Notes under the pieces: generated by a model
The model's input: the letters and a program-made list of their open reading frames with translations, nothing else
Told to the model about the DNA's origin: nothing
Databases searched by the model: none
Origin: Rhizobium altiplani
GTDB taxonomy: Bacteria > Pseudomonadota > Alphaproteobacteria > Rhizobiales > Rhizobiaceae
Length of the DNA: 64,000 nucleotides
Assembly (NCBI RefSeq): GCF_001542405.1
Contig: NZ_LNCD01000033.1
Span: 1-64,000, forward strand
Direction: 5' to 3'
Made by a program: the position numbers and the translations under genes
Shown here: positions 35,424 to 44,010 of the stretch, one piece after another
Layout: every line of letters begins with the position of its first letter
Position numbering within the stretch: position 1 is the first letter of the stretch

Positions 35424-36197
35424 ATGTTCCTGAGCGATCGCCAAACGGAAATAGTCGGAATGGCCAAATCGAACGGCCGCGTTTTCGTCGAGGATCTGGC
35501 TGCCCATTTCTCCGTCACGCCGCAGACGATCCGCAAGGATCTGAACGACCTCTGCGATGCACAGATCTTGACGCGTGTCCATGGTGGAGCGACCTTCCCG
35601 AGTGGTACCGAGAACGTGAAATACGAGGCGAGGCGCCAGATTGCGGCCACGGAGAAACAGGCGATCGGCGTTGCAGCAGCCGGTCTCATTCCCAATAACG
35701 CCTCGCTTTTCATCAATATCGGCACGACAACCGAGGCGGTCGGGGATGCGTTGACGAACCATCACGAACTGATGGTCATCACCAACAACATCAACGTTGC
35801 CAACAGACTGCGACTGTTCCCGACGATCGAGGTCGTCATCGCTGGCGGCGTGGTGCGTGGCTCCGATGGCGGTATTGTGGGGGAGGCAGCCGTCGATTTC
35901 ATCAGGCAGTTCAAGGTAGACTATGCGGTTATCGGCGCGTCTGCGATCGACGAGGATGGCGCACTGCTTGACTATGACTTTCGCGAAGTGAAAGTCGCGC
36001 AGGCAATCATCGCAAATGCGCGGCATGTCATCCTCGTGGCTGATTCAACAAAATTCGAGCGGACTGCGCCCGTCCGCATCGCGCAGCTTCCCCAGGTGCA
36101 TACGTTCATCACCGATCGGTGCATTGCGCCGTCGATCCGCCGCCTCTGTCAGGAAAACAGCGTGAAGTTGATCGAGACCGGATCAGCGGATGCATAG
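35424..36197 (+). CDS. DeoR/GlpR family transcriptional regulator
   Basis: A 257-residue regulator from ATG 35424; upstream in-frame sequence to 35163 is not protein-like for this family. The DeoR helix-turn-helix spans residues 1-57 (RQTEIVGMAKSNGRVFVEDLA, then VTPQTIRKDLNDLC). The C-terminal sugar-phosphate domain has FINIGTTTEAVGDAL, MVITNNINVANRL, VVIAGGVVRGSDGGIVG and DYAVIGASAIDEDGALLDYD. The whole matches GlpR-type repressors of glycerol or sugar catabolism. No catabolic genes are beside it, so its targets are not evident. Confidence 0.88.
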   Translation: MFLSDRQTEIVGMAKSNGRVFVEDLAAHFSVTPQTIRKDLNDLCDAQILTRVHGGATFPSGTENVKYEARRQIAATEKQAIGVAAAGLIPNNASLFINIGTTTEAVGDALTNHHELMVITNNINVANRLRLFPTIEVVIAGGVVRGSDGGIVGEAAVDFIRQFKVDYAVIGASAIDEDGALLDYDFREVKVAQAIIANARHVILVADSTKFERTAPVRIAQLPQVHTFITDRCIAPSIRRLCQENSVKLIETGSADA

Positions 36198-36249
36198 ACA
36201 CTGACAATTTGGGGTTCATTTCATCCAGGTCCTACGCTAGCTTTTGCCC

Positions 36250-36708
36250 ATGAGTCTAGAAACCGTTCGCGCGTTCTTCCGTGCACATGCTCCCGACATC
36301 GAGATCATCGAAACCGCCGAAAGTTCCTCGACGGTGGCGCTGGCTGCGGAGGCGCATGGGGTCGATCCCGCCCAGATAGCCAAGACGATCTGCCTGCGTG
36401 TCGGTGAGGAAACGATGCTCGTCGTTGCCGGCGGGCTTGCGCGGCTCGACAACAGGAAGTTCAAGGATACCTTCGGGGGCAAGGGCCGGATGCTTGGGCC
36501 AGACGAGGTCGTGGAGGTTACCGGCCATCCCGTGGGGGGTGTGTGCCCCTTCGGTTTACAAACGATTATGCCGATTTATTGCGACGTCTCGCTGAGGCAA
36601 TTTGACGAGGTGGTACCGGCAGCCGGCTCCACCAATTCAGCTGTACGCATTTCGACCGAACGCTTGGCGCAACTCACCAAGGCAACCTGGGTCGATGTCT
36701 GCCAATGA
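36250..36708 (+). CDS. YbaK/EbsC family aminoacyl-tRNA deacylase
   Basis: A 152-residue protein from ATG 36250. It shows SSTVALAAEAHGVDPAQIAKTICLRVG, the LVVAGGLARLDNRKFK loop with the conserved Lys, and TGHPVGGVCPFG near residue 98, typical of YbaK/ProX editing domains. These free-standing enzymes remove wrongly attached amino acids from tRNA. It follows the DeoR gene by 52 bases on the same strand but is unlikely to be functionally tied to it. Confidence 0.87.
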   Translation: MSLETVRAFFRAHAPDIEIIETAESSSTVALAAEAHGVDPAQIAKTICLRVGEETMLVVAGGLARLDNRKFKDTFGGKGRMLGPDEVVEVTGHPVGGVCPFGLQTIMPIYCDVSLRQFDEVVPAAGSTNSAVRISTERLAQLTKATWVDVCQ

Positions 36709-36793
36709 AGATCGCCCCTAAGGCTTCAAACCCGCGAGGCAATCCCTATATAAGCTCCCGACATGCATCATTCGTCATGACAGGAGAGATTGG

Positions 36794-37789
36794 ATGCCGA
36801 GTGCCGTTTCGCGTTTTGCCAAGATTGCGGCGATTGCCGCTCTGACAGGCGCTACCGTGTTTGCCTCGATCGGCGAGGCTGATGCGCGCCGGGCCGGAGG
36901 CTTCGGATTCGGCAGCCGTGGTACACGGACCTTCCAGGCGCCGCCCGTTACCCGCACCGCGCCTTCGCCTGCCGCACCGATTGAGCGGTCGATGACGCCT
37001 CGCCCGCAGACCAACGCGCCGTATGCCGGCCAGCAACCGCTCGGCGCGCAGCGGCCCGGCTTCTTCAACGGCTTCGGACGGTCGATGATCGGCGGCCTCA
37101 TCGCTGGCGGTCTTCTTGGCATGTTGCTCGGCCACGGTTTTGGTGGCGGCTTCGGCTTCCTCGGCATGTTGCTGCAAATCGCTCTGATTGCGATTGCGAT
37201 TTCCTTTGCCATGCGCTTCTTCGCCAATCGCCGCCAACCGGCCTATGGCGGTCCTGGTCGCGCAACGGCTAGCAATATGACTCCAGCCGGCAACGGGTCG
37301 TTTCAGATCCCGTCGATTGGATCGGGGCTGGGCTATCAACAGCCACAGGCAAGCGCGAAACCAAATGACGAGCTCGGGTTGAGTTCACGCGATCTCGACC
37401 GCTTCGAGCAACTGCTGACGGAGGTGCAGACCGCTTATGGTGCCGAAGACTACGGCACATTGCGTCGTCTGACGACACCGGAGGCCATGTCCTACCTGGC
37501 CGAGGAGCTGGGGGAGAATGCGACGAACGGCGTGCGCAACGAAGTCTCCAACGTCAAGCTGCTGCAGGGCGATATTGCCGAAGCCTGGCGGGAGGATGGC
37601 GCGGACTACGCGACGCTCGCGATGCGCTATTCGTCTGTCGATGCGCTTGTCGAGCGGGCAAATGGCAAGCTCGTCAGTGGGGACAACAGTCGACCTACGG
37701 AAACAACGGAAGTCTGGACCTTCGTCCGCAAGGGGGCGGACGAGTGGAAGCTTGCCGCCATCCAGGGCACGGAGCAGCGCGCCGCGTAA
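36794..37789 (+). CDS. Tim44-like domain protein, membrane anchored
   Basis: A 331-residue protein from ATG 36794, with CAGGAGAG just upstream. It has an N-terminal signal (FAKIAAIAALTGATVFASIGEADA), a Gly/Pro-rich linker, one or two hydrophobic segments at residues 100-140 (GGLIAGGLLGMLLG, LGMLLQIALIAIAISFAMRFF) and a C-terminal Tim44-like domain from about 195 with LTEVQTAYGAEDYGTLRRL and ETTEVWTFVRKGADEWKLAAI. Bacterial members are common in alphaproteobacteria and of unclear function in the envelope. Confidence 0.88.
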   Translation: MPSAVSRFAKIAAIAALTGATVFASIGEADARRAGGFGFGSRGTRTFQAPPVTRTAPSPAAPIERSMTPRPQTNAPYAGQQPLGAQRPGFFNGFGRSMIGGLIAGGLLGMLLGHGFGGGFGFLGMLLQIALIAIAISFAMRFFANRRQPAYGGPGRATASNMTPAGNGSFQIPSIGSGLGYQQPQASAKPNDELGLSSRDLDRFEQLLTEVQTAYGAEDYGTLRRLTTPEAMSYLAEELGENATNGVRNEVSNVKLLQGDIAEAWREDGADYATLAMRYSSVDALVERANGKLVSGDNSRPTETTEVWTFVRKGADEWKLAAIQGTEQRAA

Positions 37790-37801
37790 CCTCGCGGCGC
37801 A

Positions 37802-38470
37802 TCAACCTTCCTGGGCAGTCGGGACGACCCAAAGCGGGCGATCGTCACGCTTGCCTCGCAGGGCCGGCGCCGACTGGTCCTCCACGGCAAGGCCCTCTTC
37901 GCCTTCCTGAACGTCTACTTCATAGGTATAGTCGTAAAGCATTTCACAGGCGCGCTCATTGGCCTTGATCTTCGCCTCGGTTTCGCCGATTGCAGTCGAA
38001 ATCGCCTTGATCCGTGCGCGCAACATGGAACCGAGGATGTCGGTCGCCGGTCGCTTCTCCAGCCGTTCCAGGTGATGCTCGATGCGTGAGGCGTGGCGCT
38101 CGAGTTCTCTTTTGCTGAAACGCGCCTTGCGCATTTCCTCAGAAAGGTCGGACCGCATGCGGGCGAGGGGATCGAACGTGCCTGGCTCGCGTTCGTCCAG
38201 GGTCAGTTGATTGACGAGCTTTTCGATGACGATAAGTGCCTGCAGATCGATAGGATCGGCGAGTTCGACATCGTAGCCGGTGTCATCGAAGACCTTTCTG
38301 CGAACTGGATCCAATAGAAGCTCGTAGGCCTTCTGGACGCGGCTGAACGCCTCCTGGTCGCCACCAGAGTCCGGATGCGTCGCCTTTGCGCGACGCCGAT
38401 AAGCAGCCTTCACCTGTTCGTCGGTCGCGTCTCGCCGGACCCCGAGAATCTCATAAGGATTGGTCACCAT
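37802..38470 (-). CDS. J-domain protein (DnaJ-like)
   Basis: A 222-residue protein from ATG 38470. The J domain occupies residues 4-65: NPYEILGVRRDATDEQVKAAYRRRA, then the HPD motif in ATHPDSGGDQEAFSRVQKAYELL. The rest is charged helix with coiled-coil character (SKRELERHASRIEHHLERLEKR). No zinc-binding cysteine cluster is present, so it is a specialised co-chaperone rather than DnaJ itself. It faces the Tim44-like gene tail to tail at 12 bases. Confidence 0.9.
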   Translation of the reverse strand: MVTNPYEILGVRRDATDEQVKAAYRRRAKATHPDSGGDQEAFSRVQKAYELLLDPVRRKVFDDTGYDVELADPIDLQALIVIEKLVNQLTLDEREPGTFDPLARMRSDLSEEMRKARFSKRELERHASRIEHHLERLEKRPATDILGSMLRARIKAISTAIGETEAKIKANERACEMLYDYTYEVDVQEGEEGLAVEDQSAPALRGKRDDRPLWVVPTAQEG

Positions 38471-38850
38471 CCCTCCGTCGCTGTTCGGACATTGCCGTGA
38501 CACCCATGAAGGGCATTCGTCCATCGAGGCCTTCTTCTACCATCACTGGGGCGGAGTTTGGACAAAAAGAATAAACAAAATCCCCTGATTCAATGCAGGC
38601 ATGACACGGTTATCGGACGCGCGATTGCGGTTGATGGAGATCCTCCGCCCATTCACCCGTTCAACACCCTGGCCCTTTGAGCCTGCCAGGCGCGTCATCG
38701 CTCGCCCGCTGAAAATAACCCATGCCCAGTCTGCTGCTTAATCGATATAATCCCGCGGCCCGCGTTGACGCATTTCGTCAAATCGAGTTCTATCCGCCAC
38801 CATTTGTCCGGCCCCTCCTGGAGGTCCCCGGAGAATTCGGAGGAGGTTTC
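38471..38850. other. Intergenic region between the J-domain gene and panC
   Basis: About 380 bases between divergent genes. An AGGAGG ribosome site at 38841-38846 marks the panC start. No operator-like dyad or other gene was recognised. Confidence 0.5.
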
Positions 38851-39726
38851 ATGCGCACTATCCGCAAGATCGCAGAATTGCGCGATCAGCTTGGTGCCTA
38901 TCGGCGCGACGGCAAGGCGATCGGCTTTGTGCCGACGATGGGTTTCCTGCACGTCGGACACATGGAGTTGGTCAGGCGTGCCCGCGCCGAAAACGAGGCG
39001 AGCGTTGTATCCATCTTCGTCAATCCGCTGCAGTTCGGGGCCAATGAGGATCTTGCCAAATATCCGCGTGACCTGACGCGCGACAGCGCGATGCTCGAGG
39101 CCGCCGGCGTCGATATCCTATTTGCACCTGATGTCAGCGAAATGTATCCGGAGCCGATGCTGACGGTCGTCGATGTGCCGGCACTCGGAAACCAACTGGA
39201 AGGCGAGGTCCGCCCCGGACATTTCGCGGGTGTCGCGACCGTTGTGACGAAGCTCTTCAACCTCGTGCAGCCGGATCGTGCCTATTTCGGCGAGAAGGAT
39301 TACCAGCAGGTGGCGCTCATCAAGCGGATGGTCAGGGATCTCGCCCAGCCGGTTCGTGTCGTTGCCGTGCCGACCGTACGGGAGACCGACGGCCTGGCTT
39401 GCTCGTCGCGCAACGTCTATCTCAGCGAGCGTGAGCGGGCGGCGGCCATTGTCGTGCCGAATGCGCTGGCGCAAGCCGAGCGGCTCTATGCGAAGGGCTG
39501 CGATAGTCCCGAGGAGCTGGAGGCTGCGTTGAGGCAATTCATCGCGACGGAGCCGCTCGCCACGCCCGAAGTGGTCGCGGTGCGGCACCCGGAAACCCTG
39601 GAACGATTATCCTCGCTGCAATCGGCACCTGCCCTTGTCGCGCTTTTCGTGCGTGTCGGCACGACCCGGCTTCTCGACAACAAGATCATCGGGCTCAAAT
39701 CGGTCAAGAATTCGAGGGCAGCGTAG
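38851..39726 (+). CDS. panC: Pantothenate synthetase
   Basis: A 291-residue enzyme from ATG 38851, chosen for AGGAGG five bases upstream. PanC joins pantoate and beta-alanine with ATP to give pantothenate. The sequence shows [18 protein letters not shown] (HIGH-like motif), [51 protein letters not shown] and [12 protein letters not shown], all expected. The stop overlaps the first base of panB, so they form one operon. In several rhizobia panCB is carried on a secondary replicon, which agrees with the other contents. Confidence 0.96.
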   Translation: MRTIRKIAELRDQLGAYRRDGKAIGFVPTMGFLHVGHMELVRRARAENEASVVSIFVNPLQFGANEDLAKYPRDLTRDSAMLEAAGVDILFAPDVSEMYPEPMLTVVDVPALGNQLEGEVRPGHFAGVATVVTKLFNLVQPDRAYFGEKDYQQVALIKRMVRDLAQPVRVVAVPTVRETDGLACSSRNVYLSERERAAAIVVPNALAQAERLYAKGCDSPEELEAALRQFIATEPLATPEVVAVRHPETLERLSSLQSAPALVALFVRVGTTRLLDNKIIGLKSVKNSRAA

Positions 39727-40547
39727 TGAGCACCCATAGCAAGCAGAAGCGGCTGACGACAGCCTCGATTCGGGCGATGAAGGGCAAGGACCGTGTCGTC
39801 TGCCTGACGGCCTATACGACGCCGATCGCCCGCCTGCTCGATCCACACTGCGACCTTCTCCTGGTTGGCGATTCGCTTGGTATGGTCCTTTACGGCATGG
39901 AAACAACAGTTGGCGTGACGCTCGACATGATGGCTGCCCATGGCCGCGCCGTTATGCGCGGCGTATCGCGTGCCTGCGTCATCGTCGATCTGCCCTTCGG
40001 TAGTTACCAGGAATCAAAGGAACAGGCCTTTCGAAGCGCCGTCCGGCTGATGCAAGAGACCGGATGCGACGGCATCAAGCTGGAAGGCGGAGAAGAAATG
40101 GCGCAGACGATTGCGTTCCTGACAGCAAGAGGCGTTCCGGTCTTCGGTCACGTGGGGCTGATGCCCCAGCTCGTCAACACGGCCGGTGGCTTCCGGTCGC
40201 TCGGCCATTCCGATGAGGAGGCTGCAAAGATCAGGCGCGATGCACTGGCAGTCGCAGAAGCCGGTGCCTTCGCGGTCGTGGTCGAGGGAACCGTCGAGCC
40301 CGTTGCTCGTGACATCACGGCTTCCATTCCCGTGCCGACGATCGGCATCGGCGCATCCCCTGCCTGTGACGGGCAGGTACTCGTGTCGGACGATATGTTG
40401 GGGCTTTTCAACGACTTCAAACCGCGCTTCGTGAAACGCTACGCTGATTTGAGCCCTCTGGTGTCTCAAGCCGTCGAAGCTTACGCCGAGGAGGTCCGCA
40501 CCGGGCAGTTCCCCACCAAGGAACATACGTTCCAACGCAAGTCATAG
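39726..40547 (+). CDS. panB: 3-methyl-2-oxobutanoate hydroxymethyltransferase
   Basis: A 273-residue TIM-barrel enzyme from GTG 39726, sharing one base with the panC stop. PanB adds a hydroxymethyl group from methylene-tetrahydrofolate to 2-oxoisovalerate, giving ketopantoate, which is reduced to the pantoate used by PanC. It shows [15 protein letters not shown] (metal Asp), [35 protein letters not shown] and [16 protein letters not shown]. The ketopantoate reductase is not in the window. Confidence 0.96.
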   Translation: MSTHSKQKRLTTASIRAMKGKDRVVCLTAYTTPIARLLDPHCDLLLVGDSLGMVLYGMETTVGVTLDMMAAHGRAVMRGVSRACVIVDLPFGSYQESKEQAFRSAVRLMQETGCDGIKLEGGEEMAQTIAFLTARGVPVFGHVGLMPQLVNTAGGFRSLGHSDEEAAKIRRDALAVAEAGAFAVVVEGTVEPVARDITASIPVPTIGIGASPACDGQVLVSDDMLGLFNDFKPRFVKRYADLSPLVSQAVEAYAEEVRTGQFPTKEHTFQRKS

Positions 40548-40626
40548 TGTCTAGTTGTGATCCCGTACGTCACGGGTGACCGGCAAGGCCTTCCGCCATA
40601 GGCGCTGGAACTCGGATTGGGGGCGT

Positions 40627-41838
40627 CTAGCGTTCGCCGAGCCAGGCGTCGATCCCTCGCGCGGCGGCCCGGCCGGTGGCAAAGCATGCTGTTAGAAGAT
40701 AGCCGCCTGTCGGGGCTTCCCAATCGATCATCTCACCGGCGACGAAGAGGCCGGGGAGTGCCTTCAGCATATAGTTCCGGTCAATCTCCCCCCACTCGAC
40801 GCCACCTGCCGAGGAAATCGCCTCGGCGATCGGGCGCGTTCTTTGAACGGGGATCGGCAGGGCCTTGATCAGAGACGCCAGTCGATCGGGATCATTGAGG
40901 TCTGTGGCGCTTGCGAGCTCTCGCAGAAGCGCCACCTTCACGCCATCAAGGCCAACTGCCTTGCGGAGCCGGTTTGACAGGCTTGCTTTTGGATCTTGCT
41001 TTCCAAGCGCATTGGCGATGCGCTCCTGTGTGCGTGCCGGCACCAAATCGACGTCAAGCGTTGTGGTTTCGCCAGCCGCCAAGCTCTCTCTCAAAACGGC
41101 CGCGTGGGCGTAGACGAGGCTGCCCTCGATGCCATGCCGGGTTATCACGAATTCTCCCGGAATGGTGCCGACCCTCGAGGTTGCCGTCACCGATTTGACC
41201 GGCTCACCGGAAAAACGCTGCCGCAGGTGCTCGCTCCAATCGACATCGAAGCCGCAGTTGGCAGGCTGAAACTCATCGACGGCGATGGTCTTCTCTCTCA
41301 GCCAGGGCAGCCAGCATCCATCCGAACCAAGCCGTGGCCAGCTCTTCCCGCCAAGTGCGAGCAGGGCTGCATCTGGTTTGACCACATGCGCAGCCCCGCT
41401 TGCCTCGATCACATAGCCTCCATCCGAAAAACCTATCCAGCGGTGCCGGGTGAGGATCTGAACGCCTTGCGCCTCAAGCCTTCGCAGCCAGGCGCGCAGG
41501 AGCGGCGAGGCTTTCATGGCCGTTGGAAATACCCGACCCGAAGATCCGACGAATGTTTCGGTGCCGAGCCCTGCGGCCCAGGCTCTCACATCCGACGGCT
41601 TGAAGCCGTCCAGTGCTTGGCGCAGGCGGGCATTCGACGTGCCGAAGCGTGACACAAAGCGATCGTAGTCCTCGGAGTGGGTGATGTTTAGCCCGGACTT
41701 GCCGGCAAGGAGAAACTTCCTCGCAACGGTCGGCATTGCTTCATAGACTGTGACGGTGTGCCCGGCCGACGACAGGCTTTCAGCGGCCATCAGGCCTGCC
41801 GGCCCGCCGCCGAGGATCGCGATTTGCTTCTTGACCAT
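40627..41838 (-). CDS. HI0933-like flavoprotein (TIGR03862 type)
   Basis: A 403-residue FAD-binding protein from ATG 41838 (frame open to 41865). The N-terminal IAILGGGPAGLMAAESL binds FAD; GKSGLNITHSEDYDRFVSRF, WAAGLGTETFVGSSGRVFPTAMKASPLLRAWL and LALGGKSWPRLGSDGCWLPWL follow; near the C-terminus are GGVEWGEID and GLFVAGEMIDWEAPTGGYLLTACFATG. This matches the family annotated as TIGR03862 or BaiN-like oxidoreductases. The substrate is unknown. It stands alone, convergent with panB. Confidence 0.86.
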   Translation of the reverse strand: MVKKQIAILGGGPAGLMAAESLSSAGHTVTVYEAMPTVARKFLLAGKSGLNITHSEDYDRFVSRFGTSNARLRQALDGFKPSDVRAWAAGLGTETFVGSSGRVFPTAMKASPLLRAWLRRLEAQGVQILTRHRWIGFSDGGYVIEASGAAHVVKPDAALLALGGKSWPRLGSDGCWLPWLREKTIAVDEFQPANCGFDVDWSEHLRQRFSGEPVKSVTATSRVGTIPGEFVITRHGIEGSLVYAHAAVLRESLAAGETTTLDVDLVPARTQERIANALGKQDPKASLSNRLRKAVGLDGVKVALLRELASATDLNDPDRLASLIKALPIPVQRTRPIAEAISSAGGVEWGEIDRNYMLKALPGLFVAGEMIDWEAPTGGYLLTACFATGRAAARGIDAWLGER

Positions 41839-42041
41839 GAAATGTTGCCCAGGCTCGATCTGCAAACTCTCTCATGGCCCGCGCGAGCGCCGTGTGCAAG
41901 AGCGCTGCGATGGGTATGGGACGCTCCAGCACATCCTGTGCATTCAGATGGGGCTATGTGCTGCAGAACGCGCGCCTGCGGACAGTTAGGCACGCTGCCT
42001 TAAGCGCCATTGTAACATGGCTGGCATCGTTTGGGCGAAGA

Positions 42042-42245
42042 TCAATCCACGATGCGGGGCGTGAATTTCGGCATTGCGGGTGTCTCGGCTTTCTTCATTG
42101 CCTCTTCGTGATACCAGCAACTTTCGTAAACGGATGGAGCCATCCCCTGTTCAATATCAACTGTTTGACGTGTTTCGCCCGCGCCAAAGCGCTTCTGTGG
42201 AAACGCGTAGATCGTTGCAGTCTCGTGATGCACACCAACGGCCAT
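42042..42245 (-). CDS. DUF2735 family small protein, divergent from glnII
   Basis: A 67-residue protein from ATG 42245 with an ideal AAGGAGG ribosome site. The N-terminal HHETATIYAFPQKRFGAGE is the DUF2735 signature. In rhizobia genes of this family often lie next to glnII, as here, where they are divergent across about 490 bases. The function is unknown; a role linked to nitrogen status is inferred from the position. The bases 41839-42041 beyond its stop hold nothing recognised. Confidence 0.78.
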   Translation of the reverse strand: MAVGVHHETATIYAFPQKRFGAGETRQTVDIEQGMAPSVYESCWYHEEAMKKAETPAMPKFTPRIVD

Positions 42246-42736
42246 TTTGTGCCTCCTTGTTCACCTGCCTCCGAAGACGTCGACGCGACGATAGCACATG
42301 TGCACAGGATTTGCGCGATATGATGGAAAAAAGTGCAATATTTGTCGGAATAATGAGCATCCAAATTTGCTGCGGTTTATATCAGAATCTTTGAAAGTTC
42401 AGAATATAGGCAAACGCATAAAAAATAATCATTGTAAGGTGGGTGCGAAAAAAATGTTGCACTTGAAGGCGCCCCGCCTTCGGAGCTTCTCGACCAATGC
42501 GCCAACCATTTCACTGCGACTAAATGATTGAGTCCGCTATCAGTTCCACGCCCACGATCACGGCCAACTAGCCTGTAACCGCCGATCGACCGGCGAGCTT
42601 TGAACAGTTCGCGATGCCGTTCAAACCAAACTGGCACGCGACGTGCATATCATTTGGCAGCCCTTCGCGGCCTGGTCGCTTCAACGGTCGGTTCGCGTGA
42701 GGTTTTACTCACGATTTATGTTTGAGAGACTCGCAA
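42246..42736. other. Regulatory region between DUF2735 and glnII
   Basis: About 490 bases, clearly AT-rich from 42320 to 42460. It contains the sigma-54 promoter at 42632-42647. Imperfect TGCAC-containing sequences occur near 42298 and 42454, but none is a good NtrC site. Confidence 0.6.
42632..42647 (+). promoter_or_regulatory. Sigma-54 promoter of glnII
   Basis: TGGCACGCGACGTGCA, with GG at 42633-42634 and GC at 42645-42646 separated by exactly ten bases, the fixed spacing of RpoN promoters. It lies 90 bases before the glnII start. This agrees with known RpoN/NtrC control of glnII in rhizobia. Confidence 0.85.
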
Positions 42737-43777
42737 ATGACCAAGTATAAGCTCGAGTACATCTGGCTCGATGGGTACACCCCGGTACCAAATCTCCGCG
42801 GCAAGACGCAGATCAAGGAATTCGACGCTTTCCCGACGCTCGAGCAACTCCCGCTCTGGGGCTTCGATGGCTCGTCCACGATGCAGGCCGAAGGCCGCAG
42901 CTCTGACTGCGTGCTGAAGCCGGTCGCGATCTATCCGGACCCGGCGCGCACCAACGGCGTTCTCGTCATGTGCGAAGTCATGATGCCTGATGGCGTCACC
43001 CCGCATCCGTCCAACAGCCGCGCCACCATCCTCGACGACGAAGACGCATGGTTCGGTTTCGAACAGGAATATTTCTTCTACGAGAACGGTCGTCCGCTCG
43101 GCTTTCCGGAAACCGGCTATCCGGCTCCACAGGGTCCGTACTACACCGGCGTTGGCTACTCGAACGTGGGTTCGATCGCTCGCGAAATCGTCGAGGAGCA
43201 CCTTGATCTGTGCCTCGCAGCTGGCATCAACCACGAAGGCATCAACGCCGAAGTGGCGAAGGGTCAGTGGGAGTTCCAGGTCTTCGGGAAGGGCTCAAAG
43301 AAGGCTGCCGACCAGATCTGGATGGCACGCTATCTGCTGCAGCGCCTGACGGAAAAGTACGGCATCGACATCGAGTATCACTGCAAGCCGCTCGGCGACA
43401 CAGACTGGAACGGCTCGGGCATGCACTGCAACTTCTCGACCAAGTTCATGCGCGAAGTCGGCGGCAAGGCTTATTTCGAAGCGCTGATGGCGCAATTCGA
43501 AGCGAACCTGATGGACCACATCAACGTCTATGGCCCTGATAACGACAAGCGCCTGACCGGCAAGCATGAGACGGCTCCGTGGAACAAGTTCTCCTACGGT
43601 GTTGCTGACCGTGGTGCCTCGATCCGCGTTCCGCATTCCTTCGTCAAGAATGGCTATCGCGGTTATCTGGAAGATCGTCGCCCGAACTCTCAGGGTTGCC
43701 CCTACCAGATCGCTTCGCAGGTTCTGAAAACGATCTCGGAAGTTCCGACTGCCGGTTTTGCTTCGGCCGCGGCCTAA
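42737..43777 (+). CDS. glnII: Glutamine synthetase type II (eukaryotic-like)
   Basis: A 346-residue enzyme from ATG 42737. It makes glutamine from glutamate and ammonia with ATP. The short length and motifs KLEYIWLDGYTPVPNLRGK, WGFDGSSTMQAEGRSSDCVLKPV, FGFEQEYFFYENGRPLG, GMHCNFSTKFMR and GVADRGASIRVPHSF are those of GSII, which is common in Rhizobiales beside the usual GSI. GSII has no adenylylation control and is set by transcription; the sigma-54 promoter upstream fits nitrogen-limited expression. A hairpin follows the stop. Confidence 0.96.
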   Translation: MTKYKLEYIWLDGYTPVPNLRGKTQIKEFDAFPTLEQLPLWGFDGSSTMQAEGRSSDCVLKPVAIYPDPARTNGVLVMCEVMMPDGVTPHPSNSRATILDDEDAWFGFEQEYFFYENGRPLGFPETGYPAPQGPYYTGVGYSNVGSIAREIVEEHLDLCLAAGINHEGINAEVAKGQWEFQVFGKGSKKAADQIWMARYLLQRLTEKYGIDIEYHCKPLGDTDWNGSGMHCNFSTKFMREVGGKAYFEALMAQFEANLMDHINVYGPDNDKRLTGKHETAPWNKFSYGVADRGASIRVPHSFVKNGYRGYLEDRRPNSQGCPYQIASQVLKTISEVPTAGFASAAA

Positions 43778-43804
43778 GCCAGCAATCTTGCGATTAGATT
43801 TGGT

Positions 43805-43828
43805 GGTGCCGGTCGGTTGATCGGCGCC
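43805..43828 (+). terminator. Hairpin after glnII
   Basis: GGTGCCGGTC, loop GGTT, GATCGGCGCC: a ten-base stem with two G-T pairs, starting 28 bases after the glnII stop. A short T-containing stretch (ATTTCCTT) follows, so it is a likely intrinsic terminator separating glnII from the next locus. Confidence 0.6.
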
Positions 43829-44010
43829 ATTTCCTTGACTGGCGGTTCGCTGGCACCGAATTTGCAGCGTAAGCGCCCTCGCAGGCGCCGCTGCGATCCA
43901 TCCACCAAAATCACCCGGTGGTTGAAAACTCCAGCCGGACAAGCATAATCCTTTTGCGTTGTCGGTGTTTGGTCCTATACTCTTGGCGGATCCTCCAATC
44001 GCGAGTTGCC

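Noticed and set aside
42290..42480. Possible NtrC sites upstream of glnII
   Set aside because: TGCAC half sites occur but none pairs into the expected dyad at the right spacing, so only the sigma-54 promoter is called.
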